In this document: piece by piece, positions 63,220-64,000 of the stretch
Numbering within the stretch: the stretch's first letter is position 1
Layout of the letters: each line of letters opens with the position of its first letter
From: DAOUAT01 sp964551735
GTDB taxonomy: Bacteria; Chloroflexota; Anaerolineae; CG2-30-64-16
DNA: 64,000 nt
Assembly (NCBI GenBank): GCA_964551735.1
Contig: CAZKEF010000002.1
Location: 248,001-312,000 of the forward strand
Direction: 5' to 3'
Program-made: the position numbers and the translations under genes
The notes under the pieces: generated by a model
Seen by the model: only the letters and a program-made list of their open reading frames with translations
What the model was told of the DNA's origin: nothing
The model's database searches: none

Positions 63220-64000
63220 TGCCCACCGCCGATCACATCCGCCGCTTTCCCCTGGCCTTCTTGCCCACCCCGCTGCACCCGCTATCCCGACTGAACGACT
63301 GGTGGCGCAAGGAGCATCCAGGTTCCAGCTTCCAGTTTCTGATCAAGCGCGACGACCAGACAGGCCTGGCCGGCGGCGGCAACAAGACGCGCAAGCTGGA
63401 ACTGCTGGTGGCCGATGCGCAGGCCCAGGGCGCCGACACACTGATCACCACCGGCGCGGTGCAGTCCAACCACTGCCGGCAGACCGCCGCAGCCGCGGCC
63501 CGAGCCGGTCTCGCGTGCCACCTGGTGTTGGGCGGCCAGCCACCGGACGGGGTAACAGGCAACCTGCTGCTGGATCACCTCCTGGGCGCCAAGCTTCACT
63601 GGACGACCCGAGAGAACCGCTTGCCGCGGCTGCGCACATTGGCGGACGAGCTGCAGGCGGCTGGCCGCCGCCCCTACACCATCACCTACGGCGGCTCCGA
63701 CCCGGTAGGCGCCACAGGCTACGTGCTGGCGCTGGAGGAACTGTACGGCCAGGCGCGCGCCCTCGGCATCGCGTTGGACGCCATCGTCTTCGCCTCCAGC
63801 TCGGGCGGCACGCAGGCCGGGCTGGTCGTGGGCGCCTGGCGGCTAGGCTGGGACGTACCTATCCTGGGCATCAGCATCGATGAGCCGGCCGACCGCCTGC
63901 GGGCGAACGTGGCCGACCTGGCCACCCGCACTGCCGCGCACGGGGGCCGGCCGCACACCTTCGCGCCGGCCGATATCCTGGTAGACGACAGCTACCTCGG
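63220..64000 (+). CDS. PLP enzyme of the D-cysteine desulfhydrase / ACC deaminase family, partial
   Basis: The frame is open from ATG 63220 to the right edge (260 codons) and lacks its 3' end. Motifs are family-typical: FLIKRDDQTGLAGGGNKTRK with the PLP-binding Lys, TTGAVQSNHCRQTAAAAA, and FASSSGGTQAGL (phosphate loop). The family includes D-cysteine desulfhydrase (releases sulfide and pyruvate) and 1-aminocyclopropane-1-carboxylate deaminase; the visible part does not decide between them. AAGGAG is 6 nt before the ATG. Confidence 0.92.

Overview
The window looks like a high-GC chromosomal stretch of a Chloroflexota (Anaerolineae-like) bacterium, probably from a metagenome assembly. The evidence is a 100-N scaffold gap at 442-541, NACHT proteins with sulfatase-modifying-factor (FGE) C-termini, exported proteins ending in a YLPLVL-type tail, large O-antigen-ligase/TPR and 6-PTPS-related membrane proteins, and many dispersed palindromes and period-7 repeats. 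No tRNA, rRNA, CRISPR array or insertion sequence was recognised.

Layout. 1-2730: a large envelope gene crossing the gap (glycosidase-like domain, then O-antigen-ligase-like segment running off the left edge). 2.9-3.6 kb: ribosomal protein L25. 3.7-8.3 kb (minus): an apparent operon of XRE regulator, haem c/haem b fusion (frameshifted) and two YeeE/YedE sulfur-transport proteins, the second fused to rhodanese. 8.4-16.4 kb: lipoate ligase, a DASS-type anion permease, a SulP-STAS-rhodanese protein overlapping a class II fructose bisphosphatase, and a DUF4405 membrane pair. 16.5-31 kb: a PTPS-related membrane protein, deoC, a surface protein built from 282-bp tandem repeats, rho, an ABC exporter, a thioredoxin/CcdA fusion and two exported proteins. 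31-38.4 kb: O-antigen ligase-TPR, a methyltransferase remnant, a pRiA4b ORF3-like protein, a fatty acid desaturase, a tandem c-di-AMP receptor and NAD synthase.

38.6-48.4 kb is the main discovery. It is a minus-strand diversity-generating retroelement (DGR) built into an NLR-like conflict system. In transcription order it holds a NACHT-FGE protein with variable repeat VR2, a DGR reverse transcriptase, Avd, the template repeat TR, a small membrane protein with a beta-solenoid-like motif, a second NACHT-FGE protein with VR1, and a caspase-family peptidase. TR (43403-43522) differs from VR1 at 16 positions and from VR2 at 12, and all 28 differences fall on adenines of the coding strand. Both VRs are followed, after exactly 72 nt, by a perfect GC-rich hairpin. 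The caspase, the small membrane protein and both NACHT proteins share pieces of one Gly/Asp-rich motif, which suggests that they assemble together. The simplest reading is two hypermutated C-type-lectin-like sensors coupled to a protease effector.

48.6-64 kb: lipoprotein, Kef-type antiporter, TrkA-linked K+ channel, triple 127-bp repeat, second ABC exporter, a class V aminotransferase/phosphoglycerate dehydrogenase/DUF1015 cluster (serine metabolism), a duplicated 5'-nucleotidase, and the start of a PLP enzyme of the D-cysteine desulfhydrase/ACC deaminase family that runs off the right edge.
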